This document shows, piece by piece, positions 53,831 to 64,000 of a stretch of 64,000 nt of DNA. Origin of the DNA: Cristatella mucedo. Taxonomy: Eukaryota > Bryozoa > Phylactolaemata > Cristatellidae. The notes below the pieces were generated by a model. That model had not been told where the DNA came from and made no database searches. It saw nothing but the letters and a program-made list of their open reading frames with translations. The stretch lies in the NCBI GenBank assembly GCA_009760855.2, contig WPIO01000070.1, positions 543,001-607,000 of the forward strand, in the 5' to 3' direction. The position numbers and the translations under genes are program-made. Positions within the stretch are counted from its first letter, which is position 1. Every line of letters begins with the position of its first letter.

Positions 53831-54589
53831 GGGATATCGGAATTCAGATGTCTGCGTCTGTTGGTCATCTCATCCATGGCGAAATTTAAGCGAATTGCTC
53901 TACTAAGAGCAAAGAAATGCGGCCCCATTACTTGCACAGCACAGCTCTGCGTGCAGCAGGCCAGCAGCAGCACAGGTCGATGCAGACCGACTATGGGCCC
54001 TACTCCAACGGCGGAGCCGTGGGCAGGATCAAGTCATTGCTAGGTGTTGCCGAAGCAGGCAATAACTCACTAAAAGCGTAGCGAAGCAGTAATGGCAGCT
54101 GGCCAAGGAGAACGCTTTCCTTGCAGAGACGGCAGGGCCTGGTGGGCGATAACAGAAATGGGCATCAGCAGGTATGCCTGCCTGCGGCGTCGATCGCAAA
54201 CAGCCCAGCCATCAACATTTCTTAAGACGTTTAGCAGTCAGTCGGCAACTCTTCGGGGTGAAGTTTCGCGCCGGCCGACGACGGCGAATGCGGAAGCTTG
54301 ATTCAAGCCGCTTAGGTTGGGAGCAGGCACTTAGGTTGGGAGCAGGCGCTTAGGTCCCTCCCACTTTAAGCCATCAAATTGTTAGCCTGCCGTGCTACAA
54401 GTAAATAGCGACTATCGGGCAAAATAGAGCACAGTACTCCACCTATACCATTCTGCTACCTGCTCACCAGCAAGCGACGTTACGTCACTGGCCCCCCCCC
54501 CCCCCCGCACAGATGTCCTAATGGCTCAGTCTAGGCCGGAGCCAGACGGCATAAACGAAGTAAGTCTCACGCCATCTCACGACTTCCGA
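53831..54589. other. Gene-free stretch
   Basis: A short direct repeat CACTTAGGTTGGGAGCAGGC lies near 54328. A poly-C run lies at 54491-54506. Confidence 0.35.
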
Positions 54590-54715
54590 CGGAAGCTAGT
54601 TACATTTCTTGCAGGCCAGAACCTTCTTTGCTGCTTTTGTGAAGTGCCTGGAAAGAGATTTAGTTCTCTGATGGTGCTATGCAAACGCCTTACTATTGTC
54701 ACTATTTTTAATAAT
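54590..54715 (+). mobile_element. L2 3' tail remnant
   Basis: TTTTGTGAAGTGCCTGGAAA, GAGATTTAGTTCTCTGATGG and TGCTATGCAAACG follow the L2 tail pattern. Confidence 0.6.
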
Positions 54716-54844
54716 TGAGTTTCATAGTGTAGGACATGCTAAGCCAGAGTTTCTGTCGCCAGCAGATTTAAAGCAAAATAATGAACCATACAATTTATTG
54801 TCGGCAGAGGACCTGACGTCATGAGCAGGCTGAAATTAATGCGG

Positions 54845-54990
54845 CATTTGTATAGTGGCAGTGGAGCCTTGACGGCTATCGCTACCGCTCGAAGTGGGCA
54901 GCTAAGGATCATCCGCTTAAGGATTCAAATCTACGACCTGGACCGTGAAGAGTTAGCACTTTATCCCTGAGCTAAGACCAGCAGCATATT
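54845..54990 (-). mobile_element. SINE-B, diverged
   Basis: Minus strand: CTTAGCTCAGGGATAAAGTG (box A-like), CACGGTCCAGGTCGTAGATT, TGAATCCTTAAGCGGATGAT and a body with GCGATAGCCGTCAAGGC. Confidence 0.65.
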
Positions 54991-55056
54991 ATTGCGCTTG
55001 AAAATGTAAAAGGACGTCAAGCATGAGGCAGTCTATTTTCAAAAATTCGCGCACTG

Positions 55057-55162
55057 TAAATTGATGCCGCGATCCTCTAAAGTTTATTATTTATTATTTA
55101 TTATTGTTATTATTATTATTTAATTATTTATTATTAAATTGATGCCTTGATCCTCTAAAGTG
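55057..55162 (+). repeat. AT-rich block between two 25-bp direct repeats
   Basis: AAATTGATGCC-x-x-GATCCTCTAAAGT occurs on both sides of a TTATTATTTATTA block. Confidence 0.8.
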
Positions 55163-55477
55163 GTATTAGCTCCGTGCATTTTCGCTACTTCTGCTACTCG
55201 GCCTCGCTTTGAGCCATCAGTTCCGTCTATTTTGGTTGCGTGGGAGTGAGGACTAAAACCGATAGGCGTAAAGCCAGTAATATGAGGGGGGCGACGGTGC
55301 GGTCACGTGGTCCCCAAGCCAATTCGTCGGCACCGCGGGCCGTAGTGCTTGTAACATCTGGTTTTTGGAACGTTAGCCCTCTCAGCATTGCAATAGCCTC
55401 CTAGGCGCCGATATGGAATACCATCCTAAGGGAGGCGTCAGTTTGCAGTTACACGTACAAGGGTCATGATTCGCCGA

Positions 55478-55541
55478 GGTTGAGAGCTGCGAGCGTTATT
55501 GAGCACTGTCTAGAGATATATATATGCTATATATAAATACA

Positions 55542-55572
<31 letters not shown>

Positions 55573-55750
55573 GCGCGCGCGTGCACGCACACATATATAT
55601 ACTAGCTCGCTCAACCGCTACTGCAATACACCTTAGCAAACAGTTGGTACACCATATAAGGTACACGGTACACTTCACAAGTTTCTGAGTTCACTACAAT
55701 TAGAAACTGTTGCAATCATGCTAATCTATGACAAACAGGTGGAGATAATC
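55478..55750 (+). repeat. Dispersed repeat R4, copy 1
   Basis: GAGAGCTGCGAGCGTTATTG, then AC and CG dinucleotide runs (55538-55590), then GTACACGGTACACTTCACAA, GTTTCTGAGTTC and TTAGAAACTGTTGCAATCAT. The same order occurs at 62955-63140. Confidence 0.6.
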
Positions 55751-57040
55751 TAAAAATGTCTGCTGAAGGCAAATCGTCAGAATGCAGCCAATGCTATAAC
55801 GAAATGTGAGCCATCAAATTTTTATATGAGATCTAGTGGTTTGTTCTCTGTGGCACACTATCTAGGCATACCTTCGAGACGTTTCAGCTGAGGGAGTAAG
55901 AGTTTTCATATGCATCAGCTACAAAACTAGCATGGCAGTGTCCTTCTGAAAACGCATTTCGTCTTCTGAAATGGCAGTAATTTCTTTTTAAATAAAGTTC
56001 CCAGAGCATTCCACGCTGCTTTCAGCTCTACTGTTGGCCGCAGCACAAGCTTACGGATGCTTTGACGCATGCGACAAACCGCATTAATTTGCTGCTCACC
56101 CGCCGTGCGTTTAGCTGCGAGCCATTGTCATCCGCGTTTCATTGTACACGTGAACTATCTCGCTGTGCAGCGCTCACCTGAGTAGATTGATGGACGCTTC
56201 GAAAAGCACAGCTTGTTGTTCTTCAAGCGTTCTCTCCGCGCTCTTCCTGTCACGCGCGCTTAGCTCAGCTAATATTCTTCCTCTCACGCGCGCTTAGCTC
56301 TGCTAATACCCAATTTAACGCAGTAAGCCGCTTGCTTTTCATTCGATGCGTCTGCAGAGCTTGAATCGTCGGAGCCCCGCTCACCGGGATCGAACTGCGC
56401 TCGGTGCGTAATTACAGGCGACGACTCGGCTGCATACGGGGTCACGTTACAAGCGCTAGCCATTGCACTTAAGATGGGTCGCGGGGCTAGCCATCTCATC
56501 ATGCTCCTAGCCGATCGACTGCTATTGCTGCAGCACGCAGAGGCGGAAAAGCACTTTGCTGAAGAGCTTCGCTATGAGCTATTATTAGGCGATTTGCCAC
56601 CTTTGTCACGGTCTGTGCTCGAAATTGCCTTAAGGCAGGTACCAGCTTACAAAGATGGACGCCTTGAAAGGTACGGCTCATCGTTGTTCCGCTCAAGTGC
56701 GCTTAGTTCATTTTAAATCCGTTTTGACGCACGGCGACGTACGTTTAACTCGATGCGTCTGCAGTAGCTCCGCTCGCATTGGTTGATGAGGCTCACAGGT
56801 CACAGGTCACAGCACCAGCCCTCCCAGGCCGCGCGCCGGCGTCGGAAAAGAATCGAGGTGAAAATAGGCGCATAATAGCGCAGCCTCGAATCCGAGGTAA
56901 AAATAAGCGTATAATAAGCAGCCTCGAATCCGAGGTGAAAATAAGCGCCGCACTGCAGGAAGGCACGCCCTTTGGGAAACTATTCAGCGCCGTGCGCCGC
57001 TCAACCGCGTGAGCGCTGAAAAACCAAGCCAGCGCTAAGC
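55751..57040. other. No recognised gene; unassigned ORF at 56474-56716
   Basis: A plus-strand frame of 80 aa has a helical middle (AEAEKHFAEELRYELLLGDL, then PPLSRSVLEIALRQVP) and is followed by GT donor-like sites (AAAGGTACGG near 56669). I do not recognise it. It could be a lone exon or chance. A CGATGCGTCTGCAG phrase occurs at 56345 and 56752. Confidence 0.25.
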
Positions 57041-58720
57041 ATTCAACGTGCAGCTAGTCGTCTTCCAGCGTCAGTCAGTTCACGCCTAATCCGTCGTTTT
57101 TTTGTTGGGCGGGCAGCTGCAGAATGAAAGGAGTGCAGAACAGCATCGCTGCAGGAGGAAGCAGCCGACATTAAAGCAGACATTTTAGCGCCTCTTTAAA
57201 GGGCCTTACTAGAGCCGACCATTGGCTACCTTCTATGCCCTGCATTCGCCAAACAACGAGTGCCACGGAATGCTGGCGGAATGACCTGATAGAATGTACG
57301 GAGGACGCAGTCAAAAGTAATCTCATTTTTCTGCCGCTCCCTAGCAACATGAAGCCGAAGCACCGGAAGTCTGAGGCTCGCTTCAAGTGTGGTTCTCGAC
57401 CTATAGCGACCTCGCATCACCTTTACAGTCTCGGCAAAGGTCTAAGTGAAGAAAACCTGTACGAAAGTTAAAAACAACTAATTAATTTTTATTTAGGGCG
57501 GCTTTAAAAATGGAAGCGTGATAAAAATACGATCGCAAGTTTTGATGATTTTCACATAAAATGAAATTGCAAAAGTACAAATTACAAAAATGACTATTCG
57601 AGCCGTGTCCACGTCGGAGGTAAACCGAAAGTAAATGCACGTGCAGATTGCAAATTTACCGATCTCTGTATCCGATATGACATGTATCTAAATTTATTGA
57701 ACCTTAAGACATCTAGACGCAGGGCTGAGCCTTGCTGAGGAACGCGCTAGCGAGTCGTAAACTGCTTCATTGGCTTTCAACAGCTTCATTTCCATTCTGA
57801 CCGCTCTCTCACGCAGGTGTTTGTCGCTTTATTTTTTTATCGGGTTTGAGGCACGGTCGCGTACTTGCCCTCCGATGCAGAGCTCCGCTCAGATTGACGA
57901 ACCACGTCCGGCGATCGCTTCGCCTTTCGCTTGGCGCGTGGCGTTGTATCGTAGGAGACTCGCTGAAAACATAGATAGCATGATCGCAAGGCTTCCAAAA
58001 GACAAAAGTCGCAATGCGGAAATGCAAGCTCTTCGCCACTATTGGGCGTAATACTGTCAATTGCATGCGAGTTGAATTGGTGAGCGCAGGCCGTAGAGAT
58101 ACAGCGAGTCGTCGTTAGTCCGTACCTCTGGTCACTTTCGTGGCCGGGCCGCTGCAGAAATCCCAGCATGCACGGCATCGTAAGAAGACGCGATGAACGT
58201 AAATGTGGAGACAGTTTAGGGATACCTTGCTTTGCCAAAGTAAATTCAACCCATAGCTATCTGCTGTATATGGTGCGTTCGTCTAATGCCGCATACTACC
58301 CAATGCTGGCTCAAGGCCGGAAAGACGCCATCAAAAAGACTCATCTTTCGGCCGTTAGCATATCATTTGACGAAGCACCGGATATCTGTCCCGCGCTTCA
58401 AGTTTTGGCCACTAAATGCAACGATCGTGCGCCGCCATTAAAGACTCGGCTGAGGCTAAAGTGAACAAGACCTCGTAGATATACGGTAAAGGCGGTGGTT
58501 TTTATTTAGGGTGGCTTTAAAACAACGAACGAAGAATGAGAATGCGAATCCGAAGTTGTGACTTTTGTTTTCACATAAAATGGAGCTAATGGAAAATTCA
58601 GCGTGAATCAATTAGCAATTATTAGTAGATTTCAGGTCGGTTCGAGGCGAATCTAGACGATTGGAGTCTGAATAGCATAGCCAGCGTTATGCCTAGCCAT
58701 TGTGACATTCTCGCCTTCCG
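57041..58720 (+). repeat. Diverged direct duplication, ~1-kb offset
   Basis: Ordered matches link the first part (57110 GGGCGGGCAGCTGCAGAATG; 57427 AGTCTCGGCAAAGGTCTAAG; 57489 TTTATTTAGGGCGGCTTTAA; 57552 TTTTCACATAAAATGAAATT) with the second (58144 GGCCGGGCCGCTGCAGAAAT; 58442 AGACTCGGCTGAGGCTAAAG; 58500 TTTATTTAGGGTGGCTTTAA; 58570 TTTTCACATAAAATGGAGCT). Small frames end at 57471, 58051 and 58464. None is recognisable. It may be an old repeat family or decayed gene copies. Confidence 0.5.
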
Positions 58721-58902
58721 ACACCAAGCGCTACTGCGAGCTTGTCATCGCCGTCGCGTGTTTTCGCCCCCTAGCTGACGTTCCGTCCGTCCGTCCGTCC
58801 GCCGGGCGCGCTCCTTGCCGGCACGCGCCGAGCTCTTTGCCGCGAAATACACTTTCTGCCCGTGCGTCGGCCCGTGCGCACGCTATCCACTCTCTTCTCT
58901 CT

Positions 58903-59012
58903 TATCACTATGTGCTCCGGAGCATATCACTATGTGCTCCGGAGCATATCACTATGTGCTCCGGAGCATATCACTATGTGCTCCGGAGCATATCACTATG
59001 TGCTCCGGAGCA
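58903..59012 (+). repeat. 22-bp tandem x5 with embedded 12-bp palindrome
   Basis: TATCACTATG followed by the perfect palindrome TGCTCCGGAGCA, repeated five times without visible change. Confidence 0.97.
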
Positions 59013-59690
59013 GCACGCACGACGGCAACTACACCAGTACATACGCCCGTTCGCTTGCATTGCTAATTTAGGATACAATACTATACAATACAATACAAAG
59101 CCGTCGTCGACAAAACAACTCGTTTGTGGTTGCTTCGCTCTTCGTCACGCCGCCATCGCTGGCCCACGAGCAACAATACAGCAACAACACTACCTGTCTA
59201 GCCAGCGCGGCGCGTCGAAGATCCGCCGAGTTTCCGACGACGAATGGACACAAATAACTTTTCGTGTGAGTTTTCGAAGAAATGGGTGGCCGTCGGCGCC
59301 TTTGAGTTTGGGCCCACTCCTCTTGCACCGCTAGGTGGCAGAGCTGCTGCAAACAGTGATCAGTCAGCAGCCGAATACCGGGCGTCACCTCTGCCACACC
59401 GGTCTCGGCTCGCACCGGTGCCACTCCGTGCAGCAGCGTCGCAGTGGCGGCGGTCTCGGCTCGTGCCTCCTTCTCTAGTAGGCACGACCTGGGGGGCACC
59501 GTGCGACTTAGCGAGTCTTGGCGGATGGCAGATCGAGGCAGCTTCCGATGACGGGAGAGAATGAATTGAGCGACTCGCTGAAGCGGCAGCGCCGCTTTTC
59601 GAAGCGCCGCTTTCCGTGTGAGCTGAAATTCTCTCACTGTCTCTCCGTCTCTCTCTCTCTCTGTCTGTCTCTGTTTTTCTGTCTCTGTCT

Positions 59691-59728
<38 letters not shown>

Positions 59729-60329
59729 CTCTGTATCTCTGTTTCTCTGTGTGTGTCTGTCTGTCTGTTTCTCTCCCTCTGTCTTTCTCTCTCTCCATCT
59801 GGAGCTGCTCACCAAGGCAAGGCCAGCCTGATGGGCTCGGCGCTCACGTAACCGTCATGCTTTGACAGGCAACCTGGCAAGGGGCTGCACTGACACGATT
59901 GTAGAAGCTGAACGATGACAGCTGAAGCGGCGCCTGTGGCAGGTCGCGACAGCGACATTAAAAGCAGCTGCTGCAATCTGTGGAAACGAGATCGAGACGA
60001 GACCTCTGTGCGAAGAGCAGTGGGGTGCCGATAGAGCTAGCTGCCCCGGTGCGTCGCAATGCTTCCCAGCCGCCATGAGCGGCAGCTTGAGTGACTTCGC
60101 TTGTGCTGCTTGCCGGCTATCAAACCTAATTTTACCCGTAATCTTAAAGTGAAGAATAGTACTTGTTGCGGTAGTAGCCCACCCGCCGTGGCCCAGCACA
60201 TTGAGAAACGTCGACCGGCGGCGGCCGTTACTAATGTCAAATTCAAATTCGAAGGGCCCACGCCCGCCGGGCCGGATACACGCCGACGTGAATACAACCA
60301 CTTCATCGCCGTCGCCCAGTTGTTGGACA
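59013..60329. other. Gene-free stretch with CT microsatellite
   Basis: A CT/CTGT tract at about 59636-59800 produces Ser/Leu frames. Frames across 59068-59637 have no domain. Nothing else is supported. Confidence 0.4.
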
Positions 60330-61895
60330 GCCTCTTAAATTCCGCCTACTAAATGTCCGCTCGCTAAAAACCAAGGGGTTACTTATCCGCGATCAGGTGG
60401 TCCATGAGAAGCTAGATGCATTTCTGCTTACTGAAACTTGGATGACGCCTTGTTCCAGTAGCTGTATTTCTGAGACCACTCCACCCGGGTTTTCATTACA
60501 TCAGTCCATGCGTTTTGACAAGGTTGGTAGCGGGGTTGCAATTGTTGTTCGCGAATCATTTGGCTATTAGATGTGCAGTTTCTCGCATGGGCCATCGTTT
60601 GAATCGGTTGCAATCAGGCCTTCATCAAGACAATGCCTCTCACTGTTGTGATACACCGGCCTCCTTCTGGCTGTCCAAACTTGTTTATAGAAGAGCTGTC
60701 AGATTTCCTCGCTAAAATATTTGTGTGTGACAGGCCGTTATTGATTGTAGGAGACTTCAATATTCACGTTGACAACCCTAGCAACAGCAAGGTCCGCTCA
60801 TTTCTTGACTGTCTGGAGAATTTTGGTCTGGTCCATCACGTTAATCATACCAACCATGTCGGTGGCCATATTCGAGATCTCGTGATCACTAAGGATGTCC
60901 TCCCCACTGACCTTGTGGTGTGCTCACTGAAAAGTGATTAAGGCCAATGGAATAGGATATCACTTTTATGCTGACCATACTTAGCTGTATTTGTCATTCA
61001 AACCGTCGGAATCTGCTGCAGCAACTGAGAAACCTAATGCTTGCCTTGCCGTCATTCGATCCTGTATGTCGGCAAACTTCTTGAAATTAAAAGACGATAA
61101 AACCGAACTGCTGCTCATAGGACACCCTAAGCGTATGGCTGGATTAAAAGGCTTTCCTTCTAATAGGGGATGCTGTTGTGCGACCATCACCACGTGCTCA
61201 AAATGTAGGTGTCGTTTTTGACAGCTGCCCCAATTTTAAAAGCTTCATTCAGAAGACTGCTTCTACAGCTAGCCATCACGTCCGATCCCTATCAAAGATA
61301 AGGAGTTGTCTTCCACAGTGGCTTGTAAAACATTTAACTAGCTCCTTAGTTCTGTCTCAGCTTGATTATTGTAGCTCCATTTTGGCTGGGCTACCAAAGA
61401 AAGCAACTTGGCCACTGCAGCTGACTATGAATATGGCTGCAAGGTTAGTCTTCAAGTCCCAGAGGTTTGACCACGTGTCTCCTTTGCTAAAAGAGCTAGG
61501 ATGGATGCCAGTTGAGTGACAGATACAGAGCAAAGTTCTTACGCTAACCCACAAGGCCCGACACGGCTTGGCTCCTTCGTACCTAGCTGAACTGCTGCAC
61601 CAGTTTCAGCCTCTTCGCACCCTCAGGTCCTGCGTGGACAATAAATTAGCTGTTGGCAACAGAAGCTTTAGCTCTGCAGGTCCTAGACTGTGGAACTTTC
61701 TTCCACGATTCTTACGCAATGACATCTACTCTCCAACTGCCGACTATGGCTCATCTTTTTCAGCGGTCCTGAGCTGCTACTCGCACGCTACTCACTACCT
61801 CGACTGCTCTCCTGACTCTGCTATGCTTCCCACTTTCTCTTTGTTGCGTAGTCTTTAGGACTTAGTGGAGTTACAGAAGGAGATGCATTTCATAA
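60330..61895 (+). mobile_element. LINE family 2: endonuclease plus C-terminal segment, RT core deleted
   Basis: Starts in the APE-type endonuclease (LNVRSLKTKGLLIRDQVV, KLDAFLLTETWMTP), continues with the frame-shifted PLLIVGDFNIHVDNPSNSKV and GHIRDLVITKD segments, then at about 60942 jumps to the catalytic-box end of the RT (YHFYADHT, with the last Asp replaced by His). It goes on through ANFLKLKDDKTELLLIGHPK, SQLDYCSSILAGLPKKAT and HKARHGLAPSYLAELLHQFQ to the C-terminus at 61858, with a TGA at about 61518. The tail is GTGGAGTTACAGAAGGAGAT. The central RT domain is missing, so it is dead. The clade is L2-like. Confidence 0.88.
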
Positions 61896-62954
61896 CATAA
61901 CATTGCCGGCAGAAGTGCCTGCTCAGATCCGAGTGCCTGCTTGCGACGTGGCGGATGGATATCCGAGCTCCACTCTATAAATCAGATGGATCGCTAAAAG
62001 AGACATTCGAGCCTTCGAGCCTTCGAGCTATCGTCGTCGCTGAATAAGCTGACAGCGTGCAGTCCGGTGTCGGCGGCCTGGCCTCTCCACGGTCGGCCAT
62101 TTCCGGCTGAGCCTGCGCTTGTTTTCGAGAAAGCGACATGGCTAGAATGGCGCACCAATTTGCGGCCACGCTTACAGACAAACCAGCAACAAGCTCGGCT
62201 ACCGGACTCACTTCGACCTGTGTCTCGACGGAGCCCTGATACGGAAGCTCGATTGAAATAATCCTGAAGTCACTTGCGAGTCGGCACATTGCGGCACCGG
62301 AGGTTCACCCGGCGACAGCGACTTAAGACCTCCCAGTGCTAGCAAGCCGTAAAACTGCTGAATGAGTGCGTCGGCTTCTTGAGCACGTCACACTTCCTTA
62401 TCCGGTGGCTCCTCTTCTTCAGATCTCCGGAGCTTTTCCATGTTTGGCTCCGGCGATGCGTGCCGGTGCAAGACAGACTGATCATTTTTGCTGAAATAAA
62501 TCGCTTTCTCGCCAGCTACGCAGACGGTTACCGTGACGCAACGGAGCTGTGCGGGATGCCGACAAAGCTAAATGCGTGAGCTTGGAGGGAGCCCGCAGCA
62601 TTTTATTGCTCGGGGGCAAGGTTCAGAGCTCACGCTGCCATCCATTTTAATTTACAATTTCACGAAAGTTTCGTTATTCAGTGAGCTCCACGCACAGACC
62701 AACATATTGCCAAGTGCTCTACCTCCATTGGTGATAAAAAAAATTCGACATTCAGCCTCTCAGTAGACACAGAAGACAACAAAATTCAGTCTTAACAAGG
62801 TCAAAAGAGAACCCTGCTACTGAGCGTCTCGTATTTAGATGGTAAGCCCATTCAGCATCAAAATATCCTCCTTCGTGCTGATATGGGACACCGTATCAAG
62901 TCAGTCGCCAATTTTTCACTCCACGTACAGGAATTGAATTGGATTCGCTGTGCA
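61896..62954. other. Gene-free stretch
   Basis: No recognised gene or repeat. Frames of up to 104 aa have no domain. Confidence 0.4.
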
Positions 62955-63140
62955 ACAGTTCAGAGCTGCGAGCGTGATTGAGCTCTTTATATAGCCACTA
63001 GCGTGCTCTGAAGCTGCTGCAACATCTGCGCGTAGCTAACTTTGGGTACACCGTAGATATTACACGGTACGCATCACAAGGTTCCGAGTGCAAGGTTTCG
63101 AGCTAGTTATTAGAAACTATTGCAATTATTCTGAACTTCA
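62955..63140 (+). repeat. Dispersed repeat R4, copy 2
   Basis: CAGAGCTGCGAGCGTGATTG, GTACACCGTAGATATTACAC, GGTACGCATCACAAGGTTCC and TTAGAAACTATTGCAATTAT follow the order of copy 1 but lack its dinucleotide runs. Confidence 0.6.
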
Positions 63141-64000
63141 TTCTCCGTCGTCATTACTGTCTCATATTTTCCACCGACGTTAGCAGGAGATTAGCTTGTA
63201 TGCATCCAAGCCATATTTTATTAGAATTTCGAAGGTGTAGCACGTCCGCTTGATGACTACCGATTGCACGTCTTACTTCTCGATTAGCCTTATGGTTACC
63301 AAGGATTCAATGAGCGCCTCGGAGATCTTTCTTAGCGATCGCGGCCGAGAGCTCTGGACAACTTTATTTCATCGCACCGAGACAGTTCATCTAGGCAAAC
63401 AGCAATGGCGGTGACAGATTGTCTTTATCGCGTCGGTAGCTACTGCACTAATCCTGCAGCGAAAAGAAAATACATATTTCGTCACTGCTTCATCGAGCTT
63501 CTCGTTCTCTGCACGCGTAGCTTAATTTAGGTCGCACAGAAGCATCTTGAGAGGCAATAACGGAGGAGCTTCAGTTGCGTGACTTCAAACCGTTAGAGAT
63601 TATTTCGCTTCTTCAACTACAATCGATTTAAGCTGTCTTGATATCCACCTTGTATATAAGCTGGTCCCGTGGCGCCCAGCTTCTCAAACTAAACGAGTCC
63701 AGTGAAGACTGAGGCCGATAAACAGTGGTGAGAAAAATCGCAATCTTGAAAGCTTATGACGAGTAAGGAGTGTTCAATTTACGAAACGACAGAATTCCCA
63801 CGTGTCAGCACCCAATCGCGGACGAGGGTAGCACATGTCAACTATGACTGCGACCACCTAGAATAGGAATGGCAAGCCTCACAGATAAATCTGACGACAA
63901 AGTGCGCAAGGCTGTGACGCCAAAAAATACGATAGGGCAAGTATAAATTTACGGCACGATTAGCAGATTGCGATTATAAAGACACGTAGTAAGGAGACAT
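63141..64000. other. Gene-free end of window
   Basis: Nothing recognisable. There is no long open frame on either strand. Confidence 0.4.

Noticed and set aside
58903-59012. CRISPR-like array
   Set aside because: Units are directly adjacent with no spacers, and the host is eukaryotic.
59068-59637. 189-aa minus-strand frame
   Set aside because: No domain or compositional support was found, and it ends in a CT-repeat neighbourhood.

Overview
The window is nuclear DNA from a multicellular animal. The evidence is GT-AG introns of 0.07-4.5 kb, three recognisable metazoan gene families (ANKRD66-like ankyrin protein, multi-Kazal secreted inhibitors, TMEM69/DUF3429), L2-clade LINEs, tRNA-derived SINEs, SPIN-like hAT miniature elements and heavy microsatellite content. 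I cannot name the species. An invertebrate, perhaps a spiralian, is my guess and not a demonstrated result.

Layout. 89-3637: a small ankyrin-repeat gene in two recognised exons, with a SPIN-like element in its intron. 3638-14700: no host gene seen; L2 3' fragments, one long L2 copy (6435-8435) with RT and C-terminal coding sequence, SINEs, and an unclassified dispersed repeat. 14832-25254: Kazal gene A, eight exons, 366 aa. 25255-34389: intergenic, with LINE fragments and a 1.64-kb array of a 14-bp minisatellite ending about 0.9 kb before the next gene. 34390-43165: Kazal gene B, eight exons, 368 aa, same exon number and intron phases as A. 42293-46470: two inverted arms of about 600 bp, one in the last intron of gene B and one 2.7 kb past its end. 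46777-47634 (minus): intronless TMEM69-like gene. 47700-64000: L2 fragments, a second LINE family with an endonuclease segment, SINEs, short tandem arrays and no gene I can identify.

The core result is the tandem pair of secreted inhibitors. Splicing the exons gives uninterrupted proteins, each with a signal peptide and six non-classical Kazal domains. Introns cut five of the six domains after the TYG (or IYG) motif in phase 1, so most exons carry the C-terminal half of one domain and the N-terminal half of the next. The paralogues keep the same predicted P1 residue in domains 3-6 but differ in domains 1 (Met/Lys) and 2 (Asp/Lys). The 3' two thirds of exon 7 is about 95% identical at DNA level, while other exons are much more diverged, suggesting local gene conversion.

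Most other long open frames in the window are artefacts of CT/AG, CCG, ATAG or 14-bp tandem repeats.
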